Source: a bacterium
Lineage (GTDB): Bacteria > JAMCPX01
Assembly: GCA_021787665.1 (NCBI GenBank)
Contig: JAJYLN010000004.1
Coordinates: 1-64,000, forward strand
Length of the DNA: 64,000 nucleotides
Direction: 5' to 3'
Shown: in pieces, positions 1 through 9,821 of the stretch
How the letters are laid out: every line of letters begins with the position of its first letter
Numbering within the stretch: the first letter of the stretch is position 1
The notes under the pieces: generated by a model
What the model saw: the letters and a program-made list of their open reading frames with translations, nothing else
The model's database searches: none
Told to the model about the DNA's origin: nothing
Made by a program: the position numbers and the translations under genes

Positions 1-289
1 CGCCGCACATCGTCCCGCTCCCCTTGACCGCCACGGACTCCGCCGTGTCCATCACATACCCGTGCATCTTGAATTCCCTGCCGAACGGCGTCAGGTGCGG
101 ATACACCGTATGGCATACATCGCACGCAAGGCCTGTTTGTCTTGAAAAACTTGGTATAGCCTGTGCATCCTTTGGTAACATCATGGCAATGATCCACACG
201 ATACTTAACAAAGACATTAATCCTGCATGTCTCCTTGCCCGCTTGAACATATTCCCGACTATTTTTTGGACGAAACCTTTTTCTCTCAT
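1..289 (-). CDS. c-type cytochrome, N-terminal part only (runs off window edge)
   Basis: Read on minus strand from ATG at 289: MREKGFVQKIVGNMFKRARRHAGLMSLLSIVWIIAMMLPKDAQAIPSFSRQTGLACDVCHTVYPHLTPFGREFKMHGY...; signal peptide, one CxxCH, SD AAAGGGGGG upstream. No stop in window, so absent from ORF track. Confidence 0.85.
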   Translation of the reverse strand, partial: MREKGFVQKIVGNMFKRARRHAGLMSLLSIVWIIAMMLPKDAQAIPSFSRQTGLACDVCHTVYPHLTPFGREFKMHGYVMDTAESVAVKGSGTMCG

Positions 290-433
290 AGCGTTGCCCC
301 CCTTTATTAGGACTAAGAAGCCTTAACGCAATCCGCATGCCAGGCTCTTCATCTGCACATGGTAGCTAACCTGTTGAAAGATATGACTATATCCATTGCC
401 TGTGAGCTATACATAAAAGCGGGGCGCAATATA

Positions 434-447
434 GCAATACGGGCACC
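434..447 (-). promoter_or_regulatory. candidate sigma54 (-24/-12) promoter for the cytochrome at 1..289
   Basis: Minus strand AGGTGCCCGTATTGCTA: GG-N10-GC with TTGC; predicted TSS about 422. Confidence 0.5.
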
Positions 448-493
448 TTCACATAAAGACAGGTATGTGTATAAAATACAGAGGCTTTTTATG

Positions 494-533
494 GTGCAAG
501 ATTTTATTGCACTGTGCAACGGGATTCTTGCAC
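494..533. promoter_or_regulatory. tandem dyad (enhancer/UAS-like) GTGCAA-N7-TTGCAC / GTGCAA-N8-TTGCAC
   Basis: Four alternating half-sites, same-orientation half-sites 20-21 bp apart, about 70-110 bp upstream of predicted sigma54 TSS. Confidence 0.55.
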
Positions 534-545
534 GACGTCGTTGAC

Positions 546-1895
546 TCAGTTTTGATCGATATGACAGCGTTTCATCAACTGCTGGAAGGATTGCCGAAGC
601 ATTCCACATTCCTCAGCCGCTTTCGATATATTTCCTTTGTTGCGTATAAGCGCAGACGTCAGATATGTTTTGTAAAAATCGATTAAGACCCTTTTTCTTG
701 CTGTCTTGAAGTCTTCGTTTGTCGTTACTGCCTCATTGGGCAGCAGGTCCCTCTCGCGAATAGTCGAGTCCGTAGATACGGCAACAGCCTTTGCTATGGC
801 ATTCTCGAGCTCACGTACATTGCCCTTCCATTGCCTGTTCATCAGGAGCTGCATTGCCGGGTCAGTCATCGCTTGAATGTCTTTTTCATACTTGGTGGCG
901 TATTTCTTCAGGAAATAGCTCGCCAGAAGCGGTATATCTTCCTTTCTCTCCCGTAACGGCGGCATGTTGATAGTCACGACTTTCAACCGGTAATACAGAT
1001 CCTCTCTGAAGGTACCGTTTAACACTGCATTCTCCAGATTCCTGTTGGTCGCGCTTATCACCCTCAAGTCCACCCGTTTGACCTTCAGCGCACCGAGAGA
1101 CCTGAACTCCCCATCTTGCAGTACACGCAGAAGTTTCACCTGTATCTGCGGGCTCAGGTCTCCGACCTCGTCGAGGAACAGCGTTCCCCCGTCGGATTCT
1201 TCGATCAGCCCCTTCTTGTCCCGAATTGCCCCAGTGAATGTTCCCTTCACATGGCCGAACAGCTCGCTCTCCAGTATCGTTTCAGGGAGAGCAGCACAAT
1301 TGATTGCTACGAAGTGTCTTTCCTTCCTCTTGCTCTGGAAGTGGATCGCCCTTGCTGCGACCTCTTTCCCTGTCCCGCTTTCCCCGGTCAGCAGTACAGG
1401 CACGGATGTTGAAGCGATATTTTTTATGGTGTTGTAGATCCCGATCATCTCCCTGCCATTTCCTATCAGCCCCATGACGCCGAAGTATTTATGGAGCTCC
1501 GATTGGAGGTATTGTTTCTCATCCAGCAGCAGGGCCCTCTCGGACGCCTTATCCACGGCCAGCAGGAGATCGTCGTATTGAAAAGGCTTTGTTATATAAT
1601 CGTACGCGCCCCGTTTCATCGCCTCGACGGCATTTTCTATCGAAGCAAAACCGGTCATAATTATGATCGTCTTATCGGGCCATCGTTCTTTGATCCTGTC
1701 CAAAAATTCGAGGCCGGTCATATCGGGCATCTTCATATCGGTAAGGATGACGTTCACATTATGTACATCAATGAGGACCATTGCTTCCAGGCAGGTCGAT
1801 GCTTTTAAGACCTCATAGTCTCTCTGTGTGGTCAGGATTTTTTCCACCATGGAGAGCATATCTTTTTCATCATCAACGACAACAATCTTGCTCAT
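546..1895 (-). CDS. sigma54-dependent response regulator (NtrC family: receiver, AAA+, Fis-type HTH)
   Basis: MSKIVVVDDEKDMLS..., GESGTGKE Walker A, GTFTGA (GAFTGA variant), C-terminal HTH; start moved to internal ATG at 1895. Confidence 0.95.
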   Translation of the reverse strand: MSKIVVVDDEKDMLSMVEKILTTQRDYEVLKASTCLEAMVLIDVHNVNVILTDMKMPDMTGLEFLDRIKERWPDKTIIIMTGFASIENAVEAMKRGAYDYITKPFQYDDLLLAVDKASERALLLDEKQYLQSELHKYFGVMGLIGNGREMIGIYNTIKNIASTSVPVLLTGESGTGKEVAARAIHFQSKRKERHFVAINCAALPETILESELFGHVKGTFTGAIRDKKGLIEESDGGTLFLDEVGDLSPQIQVKLLRVLQDGEFRSLGALKVKRVDLRVISATNRNLENAVLNGTFREDLYYRLKVVTINMPPLRERKEDIPLLASYFLKKYATKYEKDIQAMTDPAMQLLMNRQWKGNVRELENAIAKAVAVSTDSTIRERDLLPNEAVTTNEDFKTARKRVLIDFYKTYLTSALIRNKGNISKAAEECGMLRQSFQQLMKRCHIDQN

Positions 1896-4429
1896 GACGA
1901 TCCTTCCCTGCTGGGGAATGTTATATGAAATGTGGACCCTTTCCCCCATGCGCTTTCTGCCCATATCTCTCCGCTGTGTTCCTTGACTATTCCGTACGAT
2001 ACAGACAGACCAAGCCCCGTGCCCTTTCCGACTTCCTTCGTGGTAAAAAACGGGTCGAAGATCTTTCCCTTATCTTCCTCTTTTATCCCACATCCCGTAT
2101 CACTGAATATGATTTCGACCGTCTGCTTCCCGTTTGAGTCACGCGTTGTTGTGCTTATCACGAGATTGCCTCCTGTCTCCTTCATTGCATCAATAGCATT
2201 TATGGTCAGGTTCAGAAATACCTGGTGTAGCCTGTCCGGGTTACCGACGATCTCGGGCAGGGCAGGGCTGAGATCGAGCTGGACGTTGACCTTCTCCTGC
2301 AAAAAATAATCGGGTATCAGGAGAAGGGCTTCTTTGATGTTGACATTTATATTTACCGGTATCTTCACTTCGCTTTCTGCTTTCCTATAGGGTCTCGAGA
2401 AATTCAGGAGGTCCTGTAAGATCTTCTTACAGGTGAGTACATGCTTCTCTATTACCTTAAGGTCTTCGTACGAGCCGCTGTCCGGGCCAATTCTCCGCAG
2501 CATCATCTGGCAGTATCCGAGGATTATACCCAGCGGATTGTTTATCTCATGTGCAATGCCCGCCGTGAGATGGCCCAGGGATGCTATCTTCTCCGTGTGG
2601 ACCATTTTGTCCTCCATCTTTTTCTTTTCCAGGAGCGACTGTTCCATCTTCTCTATCTCCTCGGAGAGGTCCTGAAGCTCATCGTCGGTTTCCAGACCGA
2701 ACCTTTGATTAAAATCTCCATGAGCTATCAGCCTGACCTTCTGCGCTATGAGACTTATTCCTCCGGTGACCTTGTTGACAAATATGATAGCGACCCCTAC
2801 GGTGGTCAGGCAGATTACCACGATCCACAGCAGGATACTTTTGAATATCCCGAATATTGGCGCCACAATCTCGTTGCGCGGGATCCCAAGAATGATTTTC
2901 CACCCTATCGGTTCTATATCTTCGCTTATGGGGAGGTAGTATACACCGTTGTCCTCATGAAGTTCTTTATAGTACCTGCCTGGATACAGGGTCGTACTTG
3001 TCGGGGCTGTAGCTTCACCATTGTCGTTATTGCCCACGGGTCTAACGGTGCTGCCTTTGTCATCCTGAAAGCGGATATACTGTCCCCTTTTTATGGGCAG
3101 ATCAGAGACTGTATCGTACAGCTTGCTCACCGGTATAAGGATATCGATCTTCCTTTTGTTAAACAGGATCTTCATGGAGACCTGTGTATCCGTATCTCTT
3201 TCGATCGAAAATCCTGTAAAGAGCATGTCACTCACCGGAGGGCTCAGAAACTTCCGGATATGGGCGTCGTCTGCATCTTTAATATAGTTAACAGCACCCG
3301 AGTGTGCGTCCTTCGCGACATGCAGAAGCTCATCGCCTCCGGTAAAAAGGATCAAACCGCTAATATCGTCATTGTCCCTTACCAGCGATACCAATAGTTT
3401 TTTTTCTATATCTGGTGAGGTGGTCCTCGAGAACAGGACATAATATTTGACGTTTGCCTCGATATTGTCAAAGAACAGATATACCTTTTCTGCCGCCAGC
3501 AGTGCGAGCTTGTCGTTTTCTTTGTAGGAGAGCTTGATGAGCGAATTCGCTATCATGTAGCTAACGATGATAAGAATGGCGAATGAAGGGACTATGACGG
3601 CAATGAATATGTGCAGGATCGCCTTGAGCCGGATGGGGAGGAACCCCTTATACTGCCTGTAGAATTTCAGCAACGTTATAGTAATGGCGATGGCGCACAG
3701 GGTCCTGAAGATTTGCACGGGGACATGCGTGAACGAATAAAAGCTTATATAGTTCAGTACCGATGCCGGATAAAAGCCTGCTTTCGGCCCGATTACCCCG
3801 GCAAAAATGCCATACAACAGGAAAGCTACCGCTGCAAGTATCCTATAGACATCCTCACTCAGTGAAATTCTCCCTTTGTAGGCTTTAAAGAATTTTACTG
3901 ATGCGACAACTGTGGCGGGGAGGCCTACAAGGTATCTCGCGAGCGCATCTCCATTCATGAAGTATTTGTCGCTCAGGCCAGTACGAACGTATAAAAGCAA
4001 AATAAGTATGAACCATGAGCCCAGCGAAACCCACGGGAGGTTGAGCAAATAGGAGACTTTCTTGTCACCCGGGGGAGCGGCATCGGCCCTGTTCATAACC
4101 TCGCTATCGTAAGATACACCGAACCTGCTGAGCCAGTAAAAAGATATAGCCAGCAAGACCATTTTTATTATCCTGAAAGGTATCGACGGCTTACCGGCGG
4201 AAAGGATTGAGAACATGCCCATAAACTCCACCAGCCCGTGTATCAATCCAAAAATGGCCAGAAAGGCTATCGGTGTAAATACAAAATAGCTGGTTTTGTC
4301 TTTCTGGTGAGTGTGAAAGAGCTGGAGGTATTCAACAGCAGCAGCAATACCGAGTATCAGGAATGACATGCCATAAGCAAAAAAGATTATCGGCATGTAT
4401 ACATAGACGTATACGTTTGCGACTTGCAT
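1892..4429 (-). CDS. membrane sensor histidine kinase (multi-TM, Cache-like extracytoplasmic region, HAMP, HisKA, HATPase)
   Basis: AGIAHEINNPLGIILGYCQMML H-box, NLTINAIDAM N-box, DTGCGI and GTGLGLS; overlaps the response regulator by 4 bp. Confidence 0.93.
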   Translation of the reverse strand: MQVANVYVYVYMPIIFFAYGMSFLILGIAAAVEYLQLFHTHQKDKTSYFVFTPIAFLAIFGLIHGLVEFMGMFSILSAGKPSIPFRIIKMVLLAISFYWLSRFGVSYDSEVMNRADAAPPGDKKVSYLLNLPWVSLGSWFILILLLYVRTGLSDKYFMNGDALARYLVGLPATVVASVKFFKAYKGRISLSEDVYRILAAVAFLLYGIFAGVIGPKAGFYPASVLNYISFYSFTHVPVQIFRTLCAIAITITLLKFYRQYKGFLPIRLKAILHIFIAVIVPSFAILIIVSYMIANSLIKLSYKENDKLALLAAEKVYLFFDNIEANVKYYVLFSRTTSPDIEKKLLVSLVRDNDDISGLILFTGGDELLHVAKDAHSGAVNYIKDADDAHIRKFLSPPVSDMLFTGFSIERDTDTQVSMKILFNKRKIDILIPVSKLYDTVSDLPIKRGQYIRFQDDKGSTVRPVGNNDNGEATAPTSTTLYPGRYYKELHEDNGVYYLPISEDIEPIGWKIILGIPRNEIVAPIFGIFKSILLWIVVICLTTVGVAIIFVNKVTGGISLIAQKVRLIAHGDFNQRFGLETDDELQDLSEEIEKMEQSLLEKKKMEDKMVHTEKIASLGHLTAGIAHEINNPLGIILGYCQMMLRRIGPDSGSYEDLKVIEKHVLTCKKILQDLLNFSRPYRKAESEVKIPVNINVNIKEALLLIPDYFLQEKVNVQLDLSPALPEIVGNPDRLHQVFLNLTINAIDAMKETGGNLVISTTTRDSNGKQTVEIIFSDTGCGIKEEDKGKIFDPFFTTKEVGKGTGLGLSVSYGIVKEHSGEIWAESAWGKGSTFHITFPSREGSS

Positions 4430-4435
4430 AGTTAT

Positions 4436-4456
4436 ACTGTTGAATAGACCAACAGT
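4436..4456. promoter_or_regulatory. 7-bp perfect dyad ACTGTTG-N7-CAACAGT upstream of the kinase gene
   Basis: Direct reading; lies 7-27 bp upstream of kinase ATG. Confidence 0.4.
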
Positions 4457-4531
4457 TTCCCCTTCCCCCTCTTCTTTTTATAAGGTACACGCACTGCATG
4501 AACAGGTGGACGAACATCCCTCCGTTCACAA

Positions 4532-4605
<74 letters not shown>

Positions 4606-4694
4606 AACTCCACGAATTCTTAGCTCCCCGAGCATCGATTGTCAACAACAGACAACCCGAAGAATCTATGGCAAGGCTGGGTGCAGGTGCCGGG

Positions 4695-4735
4695 GACAGG
4701 GGCTACCGTCGTGAAAAGCGGCGGTAGTCCCTGTC
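4695..4735. repeat. long hairpin GACAGGGGCTACCG-N13-CGGTAGTCCCTGTC (REP-like palindrome)
   Basis: 14-bp arms with one G/T position, flanked by GGTGCCGGG; intergenic just downstream of the cytochrome stop. Confidence 0.5.
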
Positions 4736-4739
4736 TATC

Positions 4740-7319
4740 TCAGTACAGCGTTGCTCCCGGTATGTCAGCGCCGGCGAGATCGTTGAATGCCCGCTGGAGC
4801 AGTTCCACGTCGAACCTCGTGTCGTGGATGCCCATGCTGCCCTCATGCGCAACGAGGTTGTAGTTGTACACCGCATCGAGCTCCGACTCCGTAAACGCGC
4901 CGGTAAAGGCGAACCCCGCCGTGCCGTTCGACGGCGAGACGATGTCGGCCGTGAACCGTGTCGCCGGCATCGTTATCGTCCACGCGACCGACGCACCGCT
5001 GATGTCGGCCGTTCTCGCGACACACGACTGGCCTGCGCTCGTGGTAATGGCGCACGCAAGCACGCTCAGGAGCCCCTGCACGCGGTCCTGTATGCCCTCG
5101 GTGCCGGACGTGCACACCTGGCCCTGCGGGCACGGCTGGACGGGCGAGCCGTCCCAGTCAGGGACGGGCTCCGAGAGGTACGGGTCGACCCACGTATCGA
5201 ACCCGGTGACGATATTGTTGTACGCGCTGGTAGGCGCCCCCACGATATGGCACTGGCCGCACGCCTCGGTGTCGTCCGAGAACCCGTCGGACATAGCGAA
5301 GCTGTGGTTACCGGTGGTGAGCGTAATGTACGACGGATTATACATGTGGCAGGTCACACAGAGGTTAGTTCCTCCGGCCAAGAAGAACTGGTCCGTCGCA
5401 TGGGGAGAGCTCAATACTGTGGGCGCGTACGGGCCCGCGCCGGTCAGGGTGAAGCCCCGTCCGGAAGCGAAAAGTTCCGCGGTCGACTGATAGATGGTGG
5501 TCGCATCAGTGGGGGTTGTACCACCAGTCAATGCGAGAGCAATCAAGGCATTCGGGTCCGGATTCTGGTCTGTGTGGCACTGCGTACATATGGCGCCTGC
5601 CCCTGCATTGGTCAGGGTAAAGGTGCCGCCGGCAACTGCATTGGAGCCGTATATCCTGAGCTGGTCGGGGTTTGCGGCACTGTGCGGATCATGGCAGGCG
5701 GCACAGTTAACCGGGAACGGGTCTGCCACGGTTGTCGGCGTTATCTGTCCCTTAAAGTTCACGGCAACGAATTCCTGGGACACGTGGCATTTGACGCAGA
5801 AAGCACTTTCTGTAACGAACATGCCCGCCGCCTGTGCTGTCAGACTCTGGGCATGGACCGATGTCCTCCATTCATTCGCCACGTCCTCGTCGTCCGTATT
5901 GTCGTGACACTGGAAGCACACGGCCTGATCATAGCTCAGGGTACCGGTATGAACATTGCCCGGGCCGTGACAGTTCTCGCACTGGATATTGCTCATGTTC
6001 TTCAATGACTGGGGCATGGTGAACCAGTTGTCCTTGTTTATCGCAAAGCTGTAGTCGTTCGCCACGAACGGGAACACCCATCCGGTGCTCACCTGCGCGT
6101 CCCACCAACCATTGCTCGGCTCCGTCTCTTCGGGCGTATTGCCGAGCGTGTGGCATACCGAGCACCGCTCACGGTAGGCGTTGTCGTCCTGATAATCGCC
6201 GTTAATCATCTTCGTGAACATGGTCGCGTGCTTCGTCCCGAGCCACGGTCCCACGGTCAAGGGCGCGTTGGCGATGTTGCCGTCATGACACTGGGCGCAC
6301 TGGCTCCAGCCTACATACGTTCCTGCATTGATCGTGATCTCCTGTCCGGAGACCGCTTCGAGGAATACATACTGGCCTGCTATATCGGGCGTAACGTGAG
6401 GTGTCTCCGACGTGGGATCCACCAGTGCCGTGACCCCGGATCCGCCCGGTGCCGACACGACCTGCCAGTTCCATGTATGCTGTGCCCCTCCCCTGGTCCC
6501 GCCGTCGAGATACTGGGTAATGCCTATCGGGACATTGGTCAGACCGCTCGTCGTGGAAGCCGGGGAGACATACACGGTCGTTGTGGAGGTGTCTGTCCCG
6601 TCCGTAACGGTAAGCTGGAAGCCGTAGAGGTTGATCTCGTTGCCCGTGCCTCCCCCCATCCACGGAGATATCCCAAGTACGCCGAACCTGTCCGGCACCT
6701 GTACGGGCACATCGAGGGACGCCAGGAACTGTTGGAGCGTCGGGAGCTGGATCTGCAGCATCGAGCTACTCGTCCCGTTGAGGATCGTTACCGGCGGGAG
6801 CGCCATCTGTGCGGATGCAGAGTTCGGTACCTGCGTCCACGTATACGTCAAAGGCTTCCCCGATGCACTCGTGCTGGCACTGCCGTTCATGGTAACGGAT
6901 GCGCCGTACCCCACGCTCCACTGGTCCGGTCCAGCGTTGGCAACGGTATTCGTCGCCGGCGATGGTACGGTCGAGAGCTTAAACGGTATGGTCACGGACT
7001 GGCCTGCGACTATCGATAGAAAGCCGGTCGTCTGGGAGATATAGCCATCGAACGATGCCGTCACCTGATAGATGCCAACCGGAACATTTTGTATGACAAA
7101 ATTGCCGTTGGTGTCGGTGGTTGTGGAAAACAAGGATGGCGTACCGGTTATCAGAGCGCCTGCAAGGGCTTTGCCCGTGGCCGTATCGACGGCGCTGCCT
7201 CTTAGGGTACCGGTACTTAGCCCGGCCGATCCGGTGGGGCCTTTGCAACCGGCAAGGGCAAGACCCACTACCATGCCTGCGATGATAAGATGGCTATATT
7301 TCATGAACGTCGTCCTCAT
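4740..7319 (-). CDS. multiheme c-type cytochrome lipoprotein (9 CxxCH) with collagen-like stretch and carboxypeptidase-regulatory-like domain
   Basis: Lipobox LALAGC; GPTGSAG; LRGSAVDTATGKALAGALITG...; CAQCH, CSVCH, CENCH, CFQCH, CVKCH, CAACH, CTQCH, CVTCH, CGQCH; SD GGAGGCGG. Confidence 0.93.
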   Translation of the reverse strand: MRTTFMKYSHLIIAGMVVGLALAGCKGPTGSAGLSTGTLRGSAVDTATGKALAGALITGTPSLFSTTTDTNGNFVIQNVPVGIYQVTASFDGYISQTTGFLSIVAGQSVTIPFKLSTVPSPATNTVANAGPDQWSVGYGASVTMNGSASTSASGKPLTYTWTQVPNSASAQMALPPVTILNGTSSSMLQIQLPTLQQFLASLDVPVQVPDRFGVLGISPWMGGGTGNEINLYGFQLTVTDGTDTSTTTVYVSPASTTSGLTNVPIGITQYLDGGTRGGAQHTWNWQVVSAPGGSGVTALVDPTSETPHVTPDIAGQYVFLEAVSGQEITINAGTYVGWSQCAQCHDGNIANAPLTVGPWLGTKHATMFTKMINGDYQDDNAYRERCSVCHTLGNTPEETEPSNGWWDAQVSTGWVFPFVANDYSFAINKDNWFTMPQSLKNMSNIQCENCHGPGNVHTGTLSYDQAVCFQCHDNTDDEDVANEWRTSVHAQSLTAQAAGMFVTESAFCVKCHVSQEFVAVNFKGQITPTTVADPFPVNCAACHDPHSAANPDQLRIYGSNAVAGGTFTLTNAGAGAICTQCHTDQNPDPNALIALALTGGTTPTDATTIYQSTAELFASGRGFTLTGAGPYAPTVLSSPHATDQFFLAGGTNLCVTCHMYNPSYITLTTGNHSFAMSDGFSDDTEACGQCHIVGAPTSAYNNIVTGFDTWVDPYLSEPVPDWDGSPVQPCPQGQVCTSGTEGIQDRVQGLLSVLACAITTSAGQSCVARTADISGASVAWTITMPATRFTADIVSPSNGTAGFAFTGAFTESELDAVYNYNLVAHEGSMGIHDTRFDVELLQRAFNDLAGADIPGATLY

Positions 7320-7375
7320 ACCGCCTCCTTTTATACGGGAAATATCGTATCTTTCAAAATAGTTCTTTGTCAATT

Positions 7376-7993
7376 TTATTGTTTGATCAGGCCGACCCTT
7401 ACGAAATCTATTCCGACCATCACCGCGAGCATAATAACGATGCCGAGCATGGTCCAAAGCTCACCCTTCAGGGCCCTTGGATCATAGGTCGTTTTCTTTA
7501 TGCTGAGACTCGAGGGAAGGAACCGCGGTACGGTCTCGGTGTATGCACGGTAGCCCGCGCCGAACTTTTCGAGCAGGAAGGCCTCCTCCCTGCGTACGAT
7601 GGGATAGTACTCAACGACAAAGTACAGAACGACGAGCGGTATGACCACCACGGCGTTCGCCATGAGCGAGAATCCCAGAGCAATCAGGAAGTTACCCGCG
7701 TAGAGGGGGTTCCGTATTATCGAATAGGGGCCTTCGGTCACGAGCCTGTCCGCTATGAGGGACCTCGATCGAGTCGTGCCCCCGGAGTATCCGACGGCCC
7801 ATACCCTGACTGCCTCGCCCAGCAGTGTGATGAGGACGCCCCCACCGAACAATGCAAGCCTCGTGCCGGCACCCGTGAACGAGGGCCGTGTGAACACGAG
7901 GACCGCTATGGCCATGACTATGAACGGCACGGGGAGCGTGTCCCTGTGCCTGAACACAAAATCGCCGAAACGAACAATCCAGTCTTTTTTCAT
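7376..7993 (-). CDS. isoprenylcysteine carboxyl methyltransferase (ICMT/PEMT)-family membrane protein
   Basis: MKKDWIVRFGDFVFRHRDTLPVPF...VTEGPYSIIRNPLYAGNFLIALG... Confidence 0.8.
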   Translation of the reverse strand: MKKDWIVRFGDFVFRHRDTLPVPFIVMAIAVLVFTRPSFTGAGTRLALFGGGVLITLLGEAVRVWAVGYSGGTTRSRSLIADRLVTEGPYSIIRNPLYAGNFLIALGFSLMANAVVVIPLVVLYFVVEYYPIVRREEAFLLEKFGAGYRAYTETVPRFLPSSLSIKKTTYDPRALKGELWTMLGIVIMLAVMVGIDFVRVGLIKQ

Positions 7994-9714
7994 CTGTCTC
8001 CCTTCAGCCATCGGACAAAGTCTTTTCGATCTTTCGTATTGACGACATCGCCCTCACCGAGCCAGCCTCTCCGCGCTGCGGAGACGCCGTAATCCATATA
8101 CCGCATCTGCTTGGGATCATGACTGTCGGTCGTCGTCATGAACTTCAATCCCCTCGAGCGGGCCTTCCGTATCATGACGTCGGACAGATCCAGCCGCAGG
8201 GGAAACGAGTTTATCTCCATCGCCACGCGGTACTGCTTTGCCGCATCGAACAGGGTGCCCCAGTCGACCTCGTAGGCGTCCCTCTCGCCGATGAGCCTGC
8301 CGGAGGGATGACCGATGAGGTCGACGAGACCGGTGCTCATGGCCTTTACCAAGCGGCCGGTGATCTGCTCGCCGGACTGCTTGAAGCCGCTGTGTATGGA
8401 ACCGATCACGATATCAAGCTTATCGAGCAGGGCGGCATCCATGTCAAGCCTTCCGTCCCCGAGGATGTCCACCTCCATCCCCTTGAGCACCCGGATCCCC
8501 CTGGACCTCCGGTTGAACGCGTCTATCTCTTGCATCTGCGATCTGAGCTTGCCGGGGTCGAGCCCCCGTGCGATGCCGAGCGACGGAGAATGGTCCGTGA
8601 TTGCGATGTAGCGGTACCCGAGCGATTCTGCATGGCGGGCCATCTGCGACAGGGTGCTGTTTCCGTCGCTGTAGATGGTGTGTAGGTGGACGTCGCCGCG
8701 GATGTCTCCGACAGCCACCAGCTCCGGCAACCCATGCCCGAGGGCAAGCTCGATCTCCCCCTGGTCTTCCCGCAGCTCCGGGGGCACCCACTGCAGGCCG
8801 AGGGCCTCGTAGACGCCCTGCTCCGAGCTCCCGGCGATCTTCCGGTCGTTGTTCGTATCGAACACGCCGTACTCGTTGAGCTTGAACCCCTTCTTTATGG
8901 CCAGCTCTCTGAGCTTTATATTGTGCGCCTTCGAGCCGGTGAAGTATGCAAGTGCAGCGCCGAAGCTGTCCTTCTCCACGACCCTGACGTCGATCTGGAT
9001 ATGCGTGCCTCTCAGAATTGCCGACGACCTCGTCGCCCCGTGGGAGAGAACCCGCTCGATGTCTTTTAACTGTACGAACCGGTCCATCAGGGGCTTCAGC
9101 TCGTCTGCGGTGACGAGGATGTCGATGTCGGCAACCGTCTCCTTCCTGCGCCGTATGCTCCCGGCAAGTTCGATACTGCCGACGCCCCGTACCCCTTTGA
9201 GCTCATCCCTGATCGCCTCGCCCAGAGGGAGCGCCGTACCCAACGGGAACCTGCCCTGGATGCTCCTTTTCAGCGCGATGCCCTTCAGGATGTTCACGAT
9301 GGTCTTGTCTTTAATGCCCTTGATGCCCTTCAGCCTGCCGGTTCTGGCATAGGTCTCGAGCTTCTCTATGGAGTCTATGCCGCAGGTATCGTACAGTAGC
9401 CGGGAAGTCCTGGGTCCCATGCCGGGGATGGAGAGTATAGCGAGTACCCCCTCCGGGAACTCTTTTTTCAGCTCCTCGAAGGTCGCTATCTTGCCGGTCT
9501 GAACGTACTCTTCGATCTTTGCAGAAAGGTCCTTTCCGATGCCCGGGATAGCACCGAGCTTTCCTTTCTCGCGGAGCCTGGACGCATCGTCCGGGAGGTC
9601 GTTCATAACGAGCGCTGCCTTTCTATACGCGCGTATCCTGAACGGGTTATCGTTCTTTAATTCGAGTATGTCTGCGATGCTGTTGAAGATATGGGCAATC
9701 TCATCGTTTGTCAT
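7990..9714 (-). CDS. polX: DNA polymerase X family protein with C-terminal PHP domain
   Basis: HhH motifs, GSIRRRKETVADIDILV nucleotidyltransferase site, DVHLHTIYSDGNSTLSQM PHP domain. Confidence 0.95.
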   Translation of the reverse strand: MTNDEIAHIFNSIADILELKNDNPFRIRAYRKAALVMNDLPDDASRLREKGKLGAIPGIGKDLSAKIEEYVQTGKIATFEELKKEFPEGVLAILSIPGMGPRTSRLLYDTCGIDSIEKLETYARTGRLKGIKGIKDKTIVNILKGIALKRSIQGRFPLGTALPLGEAIRDELKGVRGVGSIELAGSIRRRKETVADIDILVTADELKPLMDRFVQLKDIERVLSHGATRSSAILRGTHIQIDVRVVEKDSFGAALAYFTGSKAHNIKLRELAIKKGFKLNEYGVFDTNNDRKIAGSSEQGVYEALGLQWVPPELREDQGEIELALGHGLPELVAVGDIRGDVHLHTIYSDGNSTLSQMARHAESLGYRYIAITDHSPSLGIARGLDPGKLRSQMQEIDAFNRRSRGIRVLKGMEVDILGDGRLDMDAALLDKLDIVIGSIHSGFKQSGEQITGRLVKAMSTGLVDLIGHPSGRLIGERDAYEVDWGTLFDAAKQYRVAMEINSFPLRLDLSDVMIRKARSRGLKFMTTTDSHDPKQMRYMDYGVSAARRGWLGEGDVVNTKDRKDFVRWLKGDR

Positions 9715-9821
9715 AACACCCTCGACCTAGGCTTGACCTCTCTGTCGCCCGCTGTCCGGAGAGCCCGGACATTCACAGTATCTTGCGCGGGGACGACCTC
9801 TAAATCCTCCCCGCATGGATC

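Noticed and set aside
4824-6008. 394-aa plus-strand ORF opposite the 9-heme cytochrome (and similar long antisense ORFs at 2441..3397, 11469..12257, 18870..19604, 26493..27119)
   Set aside because: Shadow ORFs of convincing minus- or plus-strand genes; Arg/His-rich translations with no recognisable domain or start signals.
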